This document shows, piece by piece, positions 1-7,938 of a stretch of DNA of 16,423 nucleotides (position 1 is its first letter; each line of letters begins with the position of its first letter). The notes beneath the pieces are model-generated. The model was not told where the DNA came from. It did no database searches and saw only the letters and a program-made list of their open reading frames with translations. Both the position numbers and the translations under genes were made by a program. Origin of the DNA: Desulfobacteraceae bacterium (lineage in GTDB: Bacteria > Desulfobacterota > Syntrophobacteria > BM002). The stretch is from the NCBI GenBank assembly GCA_002899795.1, contig PPDG01000294.1, forward strand, positions 1-16,423. Direction: 5' to 3'.

Positions 1-6
1 CTCTAC

Positions 7-735
7 TCAATCAATATCGCAGACCAGGGGCACATGGTCAGAAAATTTGACCTGTGGTATCTGGAAATTGGTGGTCTTTATTTCAGGGCTGTGAAAAATA
101 TAATCGAGTTGTCTTCTCGGTGCCCGGCTGGGGTGAGACGGCTTTCCCTTGCCGTTGGCACTCTGTAAACCTGTGGCGGCAAGAAACAACTGTAATTCCC
201 GATCACCCCACAACACATTGAAATCGCCGGCAACAATGACCGGCTTTTCCACATTGGTGACCAGGTCATGAAGTTCTTGCAGCTGGTACTGGCGATGGCG
301 GAACTTGAGCGACAGGTGTACCAGGAAGACGTTGAATTTCTCCAACTCCAACTCAATCACCAGACGCTTTACCCCTTCACTGAAGTAATGAAATGAATGA
401 GATTTGATCTCTTGGTTCGTCAAAAAGGCGTTGCCCTGCTTGTTGACTAACGGGACCTTCTGTACCACAGAATCGCTGGGATATTTTGACTGATAGACGT
501 GATAATGGCTCAGTTCCCTGGCGATGGCTTCAGCCTGGTTGATATTCTCCGTACGGTAGGAGCCGCTGTCCACCTCCAGCAAACCTATAATGTCAGGATT
601 GGCCAATCGTATGAAATCAACGATTTGCCGCAGATTTCCATTGGTGCGCTTTAGATAACCGCTATATGGCACCGGAAGGTGAAAACGTCTCCCAATCCCT
701 GTACCGTAACGGATGTTGTACAAAAGAAATCTCAT
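7..735 (-). CDS. Endonuclease/exonuclease/phosphatase (EEP) family hydrolase
   Basis: A complete 242-residue protein with the full set of EEP-fold motifs in order: Asn7 in LYNIRYG, Glu54 in GLLEVDSGS, His140 in VFLVHLSL, GDFN at 170-173, LDYIF at 210-214 and the terminal SDH at 232-234. These are the metal-binding and catalytic residues of the DNase I/exonuclease III/inositol phosphatase superfamily, so a metal-dependent phosphodiesterase or phosphatase is expected. No signal peptide is visible, so it is probably cytoplasmic. The substrate (nucleic acid, phospholipid head group or other phosphoester) cannot be told from sequence. The ATG start has a GAGGG element just upstream. The gene lies 176 bp after the MFS gene on the same strand and has its own candidate promoter, so it is probably a separate transcription unit. 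The family call is secure; the function is open. Confidence 0.88.
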   Translation of the reverse strand: MRFLLYNIRYGTGIGRRFHLPVPYSGYLKRTNGNLRQIVDFIRLANPDIIGLLEVDSGSYRTENINQAEAIARELSHYHVYQSKYPSDSVVQKVPLVNKQGNAFLTNQEIKSHSFHYFSEGVKRLVIELELEKFNVFLVHLSLKFRHRQYQLQELHDLVTNVEKPVIVAGDFNVLWGDRELQLFLAATGLQSANGKGKPSHPSRAPRRQLDYIFHSPEIKTTNFQIPQVKFSDHVPLVCDID

Positions 736-837
736 GTTCCCTCGTTCGCTTGTTTGATTCAGAGATCTGAGCCAGGGTCTTCCCCGCTTCTCCGAACTTA
801 CTTGCGCCAGCCAAACGTAACATTGACCATGCTAACA

Positions 838-866
838 AAGATAGTCCTGCATCACCGCTCTGTCAA
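838..866 (-). promoter_or_regulatory. Sigma-70-type promoter for the EEP gene
   Basis: On the minus strand a consensus -35 box TTGACA (866-861) is followed by exactly 17 bases and then TATCTT (843-838), four of six matches to the -10 consensus. It points at the EEP start about 100 bases downstream and lies in the gap after the MFS gene. It was identified by eye only. Confidence 0.55.
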
Positions 867-911
867 TACCAAGAAGACACTCTTCACAAAAAGGAGGCGC
901 ATAACTGTCAT

Positions 912-2183
912 CTATTCCCTGACCAAGGTTTCTTTCAGAAACAGGCAGGCAAGGAAGGAAATAACCCCGCACACGAAAAGAATCAGGAAAGCCTGTTTGT
1001 ATCCAGAAAGAGCAAAAGCCGTGCCAACTCTACCGGCACGCTCCAGCACATACCCGAGCAACGGTTGGAAAAGCGCCCCCCCCGCAAAAGGGAATAGATT
1101 TACCAACCCGGTAGATGTTCCAGCTATCTGCACCGGAAAGAGTTCTTTGGTGGTGGTAAAACCTATCACCACAATGGCGCTGGAAAACATGCCGAGACCC
1201 AGGCAGATCAGATAGAGGACGGCAATGGGAAGGCCATCGGTGTAAAAGGCCAGGAGAGCTGTAAGGCATACTACGATAAAGCTGGAGAGCACCATCACCG
1301 GTTTTCGCCCCTGAAAGATTCGGTTGGACAAGAAGCTGAGCAGGGGACTTCCCACGATCATACCTATTGCCAGCATGGAGAGGATGTGACCTGCCTGGGC
1401 TTTTGTGAGTCCATAGACTTGCATGAGGTAGGGGCCTCCCCAGAGCCCGCCGAAAGAAAAAAAGACAGCGCAATCGAAAAAGAACCAAATCGCCACAGGC
1501 CAGAATCGAGGGTAGGTGAGCACCCGTCGCATTCCCTCCAGAAGTCCGATTGAAGGCGGACTTGACCCTACAGATTCTGCTGGTGAGGGCCAGCCAAGAT
1601 CAGCAGGTCGATCACGCACAAAGAGCCATACCAGGATAGCCATCAGCATGGTAAACACTCCCACGGCTACAAAGGAAAAACGCCAGCCAATCCAGTTGCT
1701 GAGAAGGGCCAGGGGCGTGGCAGCGGTGAGAGAGCCGAGACCCCCCATGACCATGAGAATGGCGGTCATAGTGGCAAACTCCCTGACACGGAACCACTCC
1801 GCCAGTACTTTCATGGTAGGTACAAAGAGCATGGCCACACCCAGCCCCACCAGAGTACGTCCGACGATGGCCCAGAAAGCCGAGGGTGCTAAGCCCAACA
1901 CAATGGAACCGATGGTGGCCACACTGAAGAACAGGGTAATTGATCGTCGCGGGCCCCAAGAATCTGAAAGGAGACCAGCCGGCAACTGCATGAGAGCATA
2001 CGGATAGAAATAGGCCGAACTCAGCAACCCCAGCAAGGTGCCGCCAGCTTGGAGATCTCGCATCATGTCCACGGCTACTACGGCCGGACAAAGGCGATGA
2101 AAATAGACCAAGATGTAGCTAAAGGCGAGAACCCAGAAGACGAGCCAGCGGTAGCGTAGGGCTTTGTTTAAAAGATCAGACAT
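912..2183 (-). CDS. Major facilitator superfamily (MFS) permease
   Basis: A 423-residue membrane protein with about twelve hydrophobic segments and the MFS signature loop between helices 2 and 3 (GLLSDSWGPRRS, residues 70-81). Residues 21-45 (FSYILVYFHRLCPAVVAVDM) resemble the first helix of sugar-phosphate/organic-anion permeases (UhpC/GlpT-like branch). It should be a secondary transporter of the inner membrane; the substrate is unknown. A longer frame begins at a TTG at 2231, but that codon sits next to the T-run of the preceding terminator. The ATG at 2183 leads directly into a normal cytoplasmic N-terminus, so 2183 was chosen even though its ribosome site (GGTGG) is weak. The terminator upstream implies that this gene is transcribed apart from the Tol/PpiC genes. 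No clear promoter was found in the short gap. Confidence 0.87.
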   Translation of the reverse strand: MSDLLNKALRYRWLVFWVLAFSYILVYFHRLCPAVVAVDMMRDLQAGGTLLGLLSSAYFYPYALMQLPAGLLSDSWGPRRSITLFFSVATIGSIVLGLAPSAFWAIVGRTLVGLGVAMLFVPTMKVLAEWFRVREFATMTAILMVMGGLGSLTAATPLALLSNWIGWRFSFVAVGVFTMLMAILVWLFVRDRPADLGWPSPAESVGSSPPSIGLLEGMRRVLTYPRFWPVAIWFFFDCAVFFSFGGLWGGPYLMQVYGLTKAQAGHILSMLAIGMIVGSPLLSFLSNRIFQGRKPVMVLSSFIVVCLTALLAFYTDGLPIAVLYLICLGLGMFSSAIVVIGFTTTKELFPVQIAGTSTGLVNLFPFAGGALFQPLLGYVLERAGRVGTAFALSGYKQAFLILFVCGVISFLACLFLKETLVRE

Positions 2184-2229
2184 GATCGGCCACCATTTCC
2201 CTAATACCCTCGACGCACCCTGCACATAC

Positions 2230-2265
2230 AAAAAGGGCAGCCTCTCTCACCCGGAGATGCTGCCC
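2230..2265 (-). terminator. Rho-independent terminator after the prolyl isomerase gene
   Basis: On the minus strand, GGGCAGC pairs with GCTGCCC (2265-2259 with 2241-2235), with further inner pairing (TCTC/GAGA). The stem is followed directly by five T residues (2234-2230). It lies 21 bases downstream of the PpiC-type stop codon, which is the expected position for the end of the tol-pal-cpoB-ppiC transcript. Confidence 0.8.
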
Positions 2266-2286
2266 GTAACAAGCACTAAAATAAGA

Positions 2287-3279
2287 TCACCCTTCTTTCA
2301 CAAACCTCTCTATCTTCGCTTTGCCCTGGAGGGTCTCGACGTATGCAGCTATCGCTTCCTGGACTTTCTGCTGTTTCAAGTACTGTTCCAACCTGTCTTT
2401 GACCTCTTCATAAGAGAGTGTACTCTCAGGTGTTCTTTCGGCAACCATGATGAGATGATATCCAAATCTGGTCTCGACCATCCCACTCACCTGGCCAGGT
2501 TTCATAGAAAAAGCCGCCTCTTCAAAAGGCTTCACCATTTGACCCCGACCAAAGAAGCCCAGATCACCACCCTTGGGACCGCTGGGGCCCTCGGAATACT
2601 CTTTGGCCAGAGCGCCGAAATCCTCACCTTTCTTAAGTTTTGCCTGGACCGACTCGATTTTTGTCCGCGCTTCAGCTTTCTTCGCTTCCTCTGCTTCTGG
2701 ATCAACTTTGATCAAAATGTGACTGGCTCGCACCTGCTCAGGTTTCTTAAAAGATTCCAGGTTGTTATCGTAGTAGGCCTTGCTTTCTTTTTCCGAAACA
2801 GTAATTTTCCCGCCAATTTGATCGTCAAGGAGTTTTCTAATGGCCAAATCCCGCTCAAACTGAAATCTCAAATCTGCCTCAGTTAGATTCATCGTGCTCA
2901 AGGCATTCTTGAACTCGACTTCACTGGGAAATCGCCCTTTTAGTGCGGTTACTTGCGCCTCAATCTCTTTTTGATCGACCTTGATACCCTTTGTCTGGCT
3001 CTCTTGATAGAGCAGCTCTCGAGCGATAAGGTTCTCGAGCACTTGCTTTTTAATTTGGCTGCGCTCTAAATCATTGGGAAACCGGCCCGTCCTCTGCAAG
3101 CGTTCAAGAACTCGGTTCATCTCATTATCGAACTCGGGCTGGTTTATAACCGTGCCGTTGACCACCGCGACCTTCTGCTCAGCAGACTGACTTTCACCTA
3201 CGTATGCCGGTGACGCCAGGGTGATCAGAGTCAGAACAATCAGTAGTCTCCAAAATGGAATTACCCTTTCTGTGTGCAT
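2287..3279 (-). CDS. SurA/PpiC-type periplasmic peptidyl-prolyl cis-trans isomerase
   Basis: A 330-residue protein with an N-terminal signal peptide (hydrophobic stretch at about residues 9-25, then a polar region). A SurA-like helical chaperone domain follows (about 36-175, including FDNEMNRVLERL and LIARELLYQE), and then one parvulin domain (about 183-283) with ASHILIK, GPSGPKGGDLGFFGRGQM and RFGYHLI. These motifs are typical of rotamases that help outer-membrane proteins fold. Only one parvulin domain is present, unlike E. coli SurA, which has two. The start is decided by the ribosome site: AAGGAG lies 8 bases from the ATG at 3279 but only 2 bases from an ATG two codons earlier (3285). It follows cpoB by about 160 bases and ends at a terminator, so it is probably the last gene of the tol-pal transcript, fitting a joint role in envelope assembly. 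Confidence 0.9.
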   Translation of the reverse strand: MHTERVIPFWRLLIVLTLITLASPAYVGESQSAEQKVAVVNGTVINQPEFDNEMNRVLERLQRTGRFPNDLERSQIKKQVLENLIARELLYQESQTKGIKVDQKEIEAQVTALKGRFPSEVEFKNALSTMNLTEADLRFQFERDLAIRKLLDDQIGGKITVSEKESKAYYDNNLESFKKPEQVRASHILIKVDPEAEEAKKAEARTKIESVQAKLKKGEDFGALAKEYSEGPSGPKGGDLGFFGRGQMVKPFEEAAFSMKPGQVSGMVETRFGYHLIMVAERTPESTLSYEEVKDRLEQYLKQQKVQEAIAAYVETLQGKAKIERFVKEG

Positions 3280-3334
3280 TGGCATTTCTCCTTCTGGGCG
3301 CTATGAAAGGATGAGCGCCAATCACAAGCATCAA

Positions 3335-3376
3335 GTCATCTGGCTTCGCAGTCATCGAATCTCCACAACAGATGAC
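3335..3376. repeat. 8-bp inverted repeat in the cpoB-ppiC gap
   Basis: GTCATCTG (3335-3342) and CAGATGAC (3369-3376) are perfect inverted copies separated by 26 bases in the gap between cpoB and the prolyl isomerase gene. No T-run follows on either strand, so it does not look like an intrinsic terminator. It could be an operator or an RNA structure, or chance. Confidence 0.35.
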
Positions 3377-3439
3377 CATGCATGACAGTAAAGCGAGATG
3401 ACCTAGTGGCCATGCAACCTACGCGCTACACCCTTTATG

Positions 3440-4366
3440 CTACTTGATCCTGGCCAGCTTGCTGCGGGCAATCTTGGCCTGGTTGCTTTGCGGATAACCT
3501 TTAACCACCTTTTTCAAGAGTATCTTTCCTGCAGTCTTGTCTCCCAACTCTAGGAAGGCCATGCCCTGTTTGAGCAGAGCGCTACTCACCTTGTCGCTCT
3601 TGGGGTAGTCCTTGATGGTCTTTTCATAGGCGGCTATAGCTTCCCGATAACTCTTCTCCGAATAATGGCATTCACCCAGCCAGAACTGAGCATTGTCGGC
3701 CAAGTCAGTTTTTGGATAACGTGCAAGATAGCTGCTGAATTCGGCCCGTGCTGCCTCGAATTTCCCACCCCGAAACAGTTGGAAAGCCTTGTCATAAAGC
3801 CCCTCTGCATCTGAGGAGGGTGGTTTGCTGGCGGTTTTCACCTCTACCGCACCGGATTTAGCTTGGTCTGCTTTCTTCTCCTTCTGTGATCCCGTTGTCG
3901 GGGTGACTACCAGTTCTTGAAGTCCAAGGTAGCTGGCCATCAGGTTCTGTCCTCGCTGCAGATCTTCCACGGTTTTACGAATCTCCAACATCGATTCCAT
4001 CTGCCTTTGCTGGACCTCACTGATTCGCACCCCGTTGCGCTCGTTCATGGCCGCAGCTTCCTCCAGTTGGCCGTTCAACCGTCCAAACTCGAGCTCTATT
4101 CGGTCCAATTGCGCTCCCACTGCTGCCTGATTGCGACGAAGTGGCTGACCTTCGGCCTCCAGTTTCTCGTCCATGGCTTTTTCTAACTTAGCAAACTGGG
4201 CTTTGGTCTTATCCAGCTCTCGACGCGCATCCCAGATTTGCCGCTGCAGCACGGATACATCTTGCTGGGTAGCGCAACCACCGAGCCCAAAACAAAAGAA
4301 CAGCAATCCCAGCACAACAGGTCTAAAATAACCCATTCTTATGTCGGTGGAGCCAATTCTATTCAT
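3440..4366 (-). CDS. cpoB: Tol-Pal accessory protein CpoB/YbgF, lipoprotein form
   Basis: A 308-residue protein. The N-terminus is a lipoprotein signal with LGGC (Cys31), so it should be lipid-anchored. E. coli CpoB, in contrast, is soluble in the periplasm. Residues 35-150 are charged and predicted coiled coil (IWDARRELDKTKAQFAKLEK and onward), corresponding to the trimerisation stalk. A variable Lys/Thr/Ser linker (155-187) follows, then three TPR units (about 188-308) with GLYDKAFQLFRGGKFEAARA and AQFWLGECHYSEKSYREAI, the YbgF signature. CpoB links Tol energy to cell-wall synthesis during division in E. coli. The ATG at 4366 has GGGGAG 8 bases upstream; a second ATG at 4336 has none. It lies downstream of pal in the usual order, but the gap is about 600 bases and full of hairpins. 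Confidence 0.93.
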   Translation of the reverse strand: MNRIGSTDIRMGYFRPVVLGLLFFCFGLGGCATQQDVSVLQRQIWDARRELDKTKAQFAKLEKAMDEKLEAEGQPLRRNQAAVGAQLDRIELEFGRLNGQLEEAAAMNERNGVRISEVQQRQMESMLEIRKTVEDLQRGQNLMASYLGLQELVVTPTTGSQKEKKADQAKSGAVEVKTASKPPSSDAEGLYDKAFQLFRGGKFEAARAEFSSYLARYPKTDLADNAQFWLGECHYSEKSYREAIAAYEKTIKDYPKSDKVSSALLKQGMAFLELGDKTAGKILLKKVVKGYPQSNQAKIARSKLARIK

Positions 4367-4590
4367 CTCGACTACTCCCCATCACTGCTCACCCCTGTAC
4401 TCCCAACCAGTTATAAAAACAACACTTTCCCTAAAAGCTGCCTCCACTGCGGTGGAAAAATAACAGCGAGGCTTGGGTTATCCAGGGGAGCGCCAGAATG
4501 ATGCGTATGAAAAAGAGACGGCAGATAGTTTGGAGTGAATATCTGGAAAGCCTTCTTTCTAATGTGAGTTAAAACCATAGCTGGCCCGGC

Positions 4591-4775
4591 TTATTCATGA
4601 ACCCTGCTGGCTCCACGAACAAGCCGCCCTTTGGGCTTCGACTGCGGCCTTTTCAGGCCTCCGCTCAGGGCTAGCCTTGAGCGGGTGCGAAAGCACCCTG
4701 TCGAAACCCGCAACCAAAATTTTCAATTTGTTGCGGGTGCTTATTCACGAATCCTGAAGATTCGTGAATAATGCA
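4591..4775. repeat. Cluster of tandem hairpins between pal and cpoB
   Basis: At least five stem-loops lie head to tail: GCGGCCT-TTTC-AGGCC (about 4644-4663); a near-perfect palindrome CTCAGGGCTAGCCTTGAG (about 4664-4681); GGGTGC-GAAA-GCACCC with a GNRA loop (about 4683-4698); ACCCGCAAC/GTTGCGGGT with an A+T-rich inner stem (4706-4738); and a perfect 13-bp stem TTATTCACGAATC/GATTCGTGAATAA with a 5-base loop (4741-4771). The left end (TTATTCATGAACCCTG, 4591-4606) is a degenerate copy of the start of the last hairpin. No open frame with coding character was seen. It looks like a mobile intergenic repeat of the REP/MITE kind. Confidence 0.65.
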
Positions 4776-4863
4776 GGCTAGGCGGGCGAAGAGATCCGTC
4801 CCAGGGTGCATTACTGCGCACACCTGCGTATGAAATAGTGCTCCCAAAACGAGACCGGTTGTA

Positions 4864-4907
4864 AAACAGGAGTCGGTCCTGGCCCATCAGCAGATAGGCA
4901 GGACCGA
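4864..4907 (-). terminator. Possible terminator or attenuator after pal
   Basis: A perfect 9-bp stem, TCGGTCCTG (4873-4881) with CAGGACCGA (4899-4907), has a 17-base loop and lies 63 bases downstream of the pal stop. On the minus strand the sequence after the stem is CTCCTGTTTT, so the T-run is short and displaced by a few bases. It may lower read-through from pal into cpoB rather than stop it fully. Confidence 0.4.
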
Positions 4908-4970
4908 TACCTGCTGTGTCGGTACTGATTCAACCTGGTACGGTCAGGCGGCCTGCCCAGGCGCAGATAT

Positions 4971-5552
4971 CTATCTAGCGCTGAAATGACCCCTTCTGTT
5001 CCTGTACCAGCAAGACTCGTTTTGCTGCATGCAGAGAGGCTGCTCTTCACCATAGGAAATGGTGGTAACTTGACTCTCAGCCACCCCTGATTTGACCAAG
5101 TAATTCTTTGCACTATTGGCGCGGCGGTCACCTAAAGCCAAGTTATACTCGTTGCTACCGCGGTCGTCGCAGTGACCCTCAACGAGAACGCGCACTTCAG
5201 GATGTTCGCGCAAATATGCCGCCTTGTCGTCCAGAACCATCATGGCCTGGGGAGTGAGAACATATTTGTCGAAGTCAAAGTGAATTTCTTCATCCTCGAA
5301 GGCTGCTTTTCTGGCTGCTTCAGACATACTGGACGCCTCTTGTCTTTGGCGTGCCTCTCGTGCCCTCTGCTCTTGCAGACGCGCCTCTTCAGCTTCCCGA
5401 CGAGCTGCCTCGTCTTCAGCGGACTGCTGAGATTCGTCCGCAGCCATTTCCTGGGTTTCCATTGTCACCTGTTTTTTGGCGCATGAAACTCCCAGCGCCA
5501 GCAGCATAGCCAACATAATTGCACCGAAAATCCAAGCTCTGCTCTTACGCAT
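4971..5552 (-). CDS. pal: Peptidoglycan-associated lipoprotein Pal
   Basis: A 193-residue outer-membrane lipoprotein. The signal peptide ends at Cys24 (LALGVSC; position -3 is Gly, slightly off the usual lipobox). A linker rich in Glu, Ala, Arg and Gln (about 30-87) is followed by an OmpA-like peptidoglycan-binding domain (88-193). That domain shows IHFDFDKYVLTP, VEGHCDDRGSNEYNLALG and DRRA (142-145), containing the Asp and Arg that bind diaminopimelate in this family, and ends with NRRGHF. Pal anchors the outer membrane to the cell wall and is the mobile partner of TolB. Cys128, Cys174 and Cys181 lie in the periplasmic domain. A strong AGGAGG lies 10 bases before the ATG. It follows tolB by 140 bases. 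Confidence 0.96.
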   Translation of the reverse strand: MRKSRAWIFGAIMLAMLLALGVSCAKKQVTMETQEMAADESQQSAEDEAARREAEEARLQEQRAREARQRQEASSMSEAARKAAFEDEEIHFDFDKYVLTPQAMMVLDDKAAYLREHPEVRVLVEGHCDDRGSNEYNLALGDRRANSAKNYLVKSGVAESQVTTISYGEEQPLCMQQNESCWYRNRRGHFSAR

Positions 5553-5658
5553 GCCTCATTAACCTCCTCTCCTTGTCAACGATTCCTTCATGCCCTATGC
5601 AAAAACCCAACCAAATGCAACCAACCTAGCGGCTGGAGCAAAACATCACACAATTTGT

Positions 5659-5682
5659 GGACCAGCCGTTTTTGCTGGGTCC
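5659..5682. other. Hairpin just after tolB
   Basis: GGACCAGC (5659-5666) pairs with GCTGGGTCC (5674-5682), with one bulged G and a 7-base loop rich in T/A. It lies 10 bases past the tolB stop codon. No T-run follows on the minus strand, so it is more likely an mRNA-stabilising or processing structure in the tolB-pal gap than a terminator. Confidence 0.4.
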
Positions 5683-5692
5683 CTTTATACTA

Positions 5693-7042
5693 CTAAGGAG
5701 TTGCTCTCGTCAATCGTGGAGACCAGTCGGGCTCCGTTTGGGAGTCTCCGAGGTTAAGACGGAGTCTCCTTTGGTCCATGCCATTGGCCTGCATAACCCA
5801 GAGGGTTGGGGTGCCGCGGCGGTCTGACTGAAAAAGAATCAACCTTCCATCCGGAGACCAACACGGATTTTCATTGTTCCCTTCACCCCCTGTGAGCTGG
5901 CGCAATTCACTCCCATCTGGGTTTATCATAAAAATATCAAACCTACCATCATGTAAGCCAGCATAGAGTATCCGATCACCACGGGGAGACCAGGCAGGTG
6001 ACGTATTATAATCGCCCTCAAAGGTCAAGCGCGTGCTGCGCTTAGTGGAAAGATCCAAGACGTAAATCTGCGGTTTGCCCGCTCGGTTGGAGACATAGGC
6101 CAGCTTCTGGCCATCGGGCGACCAAGAAGGAGAAACATCTATAGACCAGCTAATAGTCAGTTGCTGCAGTATCTCACCCCTGGCATCCAATAGGTAGATT
6201 TCGGGGTTGCCAGTGAAACTCAAGGTGGCGGCCAATTTGCCACCTTTGGGGTAGTAAGTAGGCGCTATATTCAGCCCTGGGCGCATACTGATGGGCTCCC
6301 CAACTTTCGTGATGAGATCCATAGTGTAAAGATCCGGATTCCCTCGCTTATAACCAACATAGGAAATTTTCTTTCCGTCCGGTGACCAGACCGGTGAGAG
6401 GTTTATATCGTGGTCGCGAGTCATTTGGCGAATGTTGGAGCCATCAAAGTCAGCGAGATAGATTTCCTTCTTGCCGGTAGCATTTCCCACAAAAGCAATT
6501 TGGGTATGAAAAATCCCGAGTTCTCCAGTTAAGTGCAACATCATCTCGTCTGCAAATGTGAGAATAGTTTGCCTTGCAGCACTCAGATCATTGGTGTAGG
6601 TCTTCTTCAACAATAATTTCTGCTGAATCACATCAAAAAGACGAATCACCAACCCCAACTGCTCACCCTGAATCTGGTAACTGCCTCGCACCAATAGATC
6701 GGCACCGAGAAATCTCCACTCGGAAAATTTTATCTCCTCCTTCTTGACCCCCATTTTCTCAGGGTCCTGAAGGAATACCGCTGGATCCAATCCTTGGAAC
6801 AGACCGCTGAAAGACAAGGCATTGTTCAATATTTCTGCCAGATTTTTCCCCATTGACTGGTTGGCGCCATCGCCACCCTCGTTAAGAAAACTTGGAATGG
6901 CAATAGGGATTTTCTTTTGCAAGGGGGAGTTAATATCAATGTAAATCCTGCTTACAGCAGGTGTCGCCTGGAAGATAATCAGGAGAAAGACCGACAGATA
7001 AAGGAAATACGCACGGAGGTTCCGGGAGTAGCAGCAGCTCAT
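5693..7042 (-). CDS. tolB: Tol-Pal translocation protein TolB
   Basis: A 449-residue periplasmic protein. A hydrophobic signal peptide (about residues 10-31, ending near AVS) precedes the TolB N-terminal domain (about 33-165: YIDINSPLQKKIPIAIPSF and FLGADLLVRGSY). A beta-propeller of PD40/WD40-like blades follows, each carrying the signature SPxWSPDGxKIxY (NLSPVWSPDGKKISY, DVSPSWSPDGQKLAY, NTSPAWSPRGDRILY, NENPCWSPDGRLILF, TEPDWSPR). TolB shuttles between TolA and Pal during outer-membrane constriction. The start lies four bases after the tolA stop codon, with only a weak ribosome site (GAGATCC), so translation is probably coupled to tolA. Confidence 0.96.
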   Translation of the reverse strand: MSCCYSRNLRAYFLYLSVFLLIIFQATPAVSRIYIDINSPLQKKIPIAIPSFLNEGGDGANQSMGKNLAEILNNALSFSGLFQGLDPAVFLQDPEKMGVKKEEIKFSEWRFLGADLLVRGSYQIQGEQLGLVIRLFDVIQQKLLLKKTYTNDLSAARQTILTFADEMMLHLTGELGIFHTQIAFVGNATGKKEIYLADFDGSNIRQMTRDHDINLSPVWSPDGKKISYVGYKRGNPDLYTMDLITKVGEPISMRPGLNIAPTYYPKGGKLAATLSFTGNPEIYLLDARGEILQQLTISWSIDVSPSWSPDGQKLAYVSNRAGKPQIYVLDLSTKRSTRLTFEGDYNTSPAWSPRGDRILYAGLHDGRFDIFMINPDGSELRQLTGGEGNNENPCWSPDGRLILFQSDRRGTPTLWVMQANGMDQRRLRLNLGDSQTEPDWSPRLTRATP

Positions 7043-7046
7043 AGTA

Positions 7047-7853
7047 CTAGGATCTCACGTTTTCAGGTGCGAAGCGAATGACGATCTCTTCCTCTTGAGG
7101 GCTGTAGATGTCAGGAAACGGAGGAAAAGGTTTTGATTTAAGGATAGCCTTGAGCACCGAGTCGTCAAAGTAAGAATTCCCTGACTTCTTTTCAAAATTA
7201 ATATCAAATACGGTGCCGTCCCTACGAGCTCGAACCACCACTACTGCCTCGAGGTCTTCTTTTTCTTGACTGGACCGCTCAGGAAGCACCCAATTGCTTT
7301 CTATTCTCTCATTGACCAGCGCCCGGTAGAGCATCAAAGCCTGGCTGAGTTCACCACCCTTCATACCGCCTATGTTTACCAGCGATACCTTCTGCTTGCC
7401 TGGAGCAGATTGACTTGGCACATCTGCCGGCTTTTTTGATACCGTTGGTTGTGGAGGTGGACGTCGCTCAATTTTAGTTAAGACTTCTTTAGCAAACTTA
7501 ACCTCCTCTGCCTCGTCGTTCGGTGCTGAGGATCGATTTTTTTTCTTCAGGGCTAAAGCTTGCTCTTTCGTCCGAAAGCGCGGGATTGCGATTGCTTGCT
7601 GTCGCGCCACCGTCCTTGTCCTCCGCCCAGTACTGACCGCAGGATATTTTTTTGTACGAGAAGTAGGCAAGGTTACCAACTCCACGGAGTAGACAGGAGC
7701 CAAACGCGGTTTCCCGATATTTAGTCCCCACTTGGCTGTTCCGACTATCACCACGACACCATGCAAAATAAGAGAACATGTCAGCATCAGAGACATCAGT
7801 TTCCTATCTGCATGTGTCCTTAGTCTGGTGCGATAAACAGCATCCGCTAACAT
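7047..7853 (-). CDS. tolA: TolA-type protein with TonB-like C-terminal domain
   Basis: A 268-residue protein with a short cytoplasmic N-terminus, one membrane helix (about 22-40, LMLTCSLILHGVVVIVGTA) and a periplasmic linker. The linker is basic and proline-containing (about 60-160), with RRPPPQPTVSKKP. The C-terminal TolA/TonB fold (about 170-265) ends with SGNSYFDDSVLKAI and KPFPPFP, a hallmark of the family. By position it is the TolA that carries force from TolQR to TolB/Pal. It is much shorter than E. coli TolA and lacks the long Ala/Lys/Glu helical stalk, so periplasm-spanning must be done by a shorter extended linker. An upstream in-frame TTG (7874) has no ribosome site; the ATG at 7853 is preferred, though its own site is weak. 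It sits next to tolB with a four-base gap. Confidence 0.88.
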   Translation of the reverse strand: MLADAVYRTRLRTHADRKLMSLMLTCSLILHGVVVIVGTAKWGLNIGKPRLAPVYSVELVTLPTSRTKKYPAVSTGRRTRTVARQQAIAIPRFRTKEQALALKKKNRSSAPNDEAEEVKFAKEVLTKIERRPPPQPTVSKKPADVPSQSAPGKQKVSLVNIGGMKGGELSQALMLYRALVNERIESNWVLPERSSQEKEDLEAVVVVRARRDGTVFDINFEKKSGNSYFDDSVLKAILKSKPFPPFPDIYSPQEEEIVIRFAPENVRS

Positions 7854-7883
7854 GATGGACTCGCAAAAAATCAAGACTCAGAA

Positions 7884-7935
7884 ACGGCACAGTAAATCCG
7901 CCTGCTGCGGACAGCTGGACTTTTTACTGTGCCGT
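7884..7935. other. Two-level hairpin in the tolR-tolA gap
   Basis: A perfect 13-bp outer stem, ACGGCACAGTAAA (7884-7896) with TTTACTGTGCCGT (7923-7935), encloses a smaller hairpin TCCGC-CTGCT-GCGGA (7897-7911). It begins immediately after the tolR stop codon and lies 31 bases before the tolA ATG. There is no T-run after the stem on the minus strand, so it could act as an RNase-protective or attenuating element that sets the ratio of TolQR to TolA. Confidence 0.6.
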
Positions 7936-7938
7936 CAA

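Noticed and set aside
2184..2231. TTG-started extension of the MFS gene
   Set aside because: It begins at the T-run of the terminator and adds residues without transporter features.
3194..3379. Small minus-strand frame overlapping the start of the prolyl isomerase gene
   Set aside because: It overlaps the signal-peptide region in another frame, lacks a ribosome site and has no recognisable motif.
4811..5131. Open frame overlapping the 3' part of pal
   Set aside because: It overlaps the secure pal gene in another frame and shows no conserved features.
7854..7874. TTG-started extension of tolA
   Set aside because: There is no ribosome site before the TTG; an ATG seven codons later gives a normal short cytoplasmic N-terminus.
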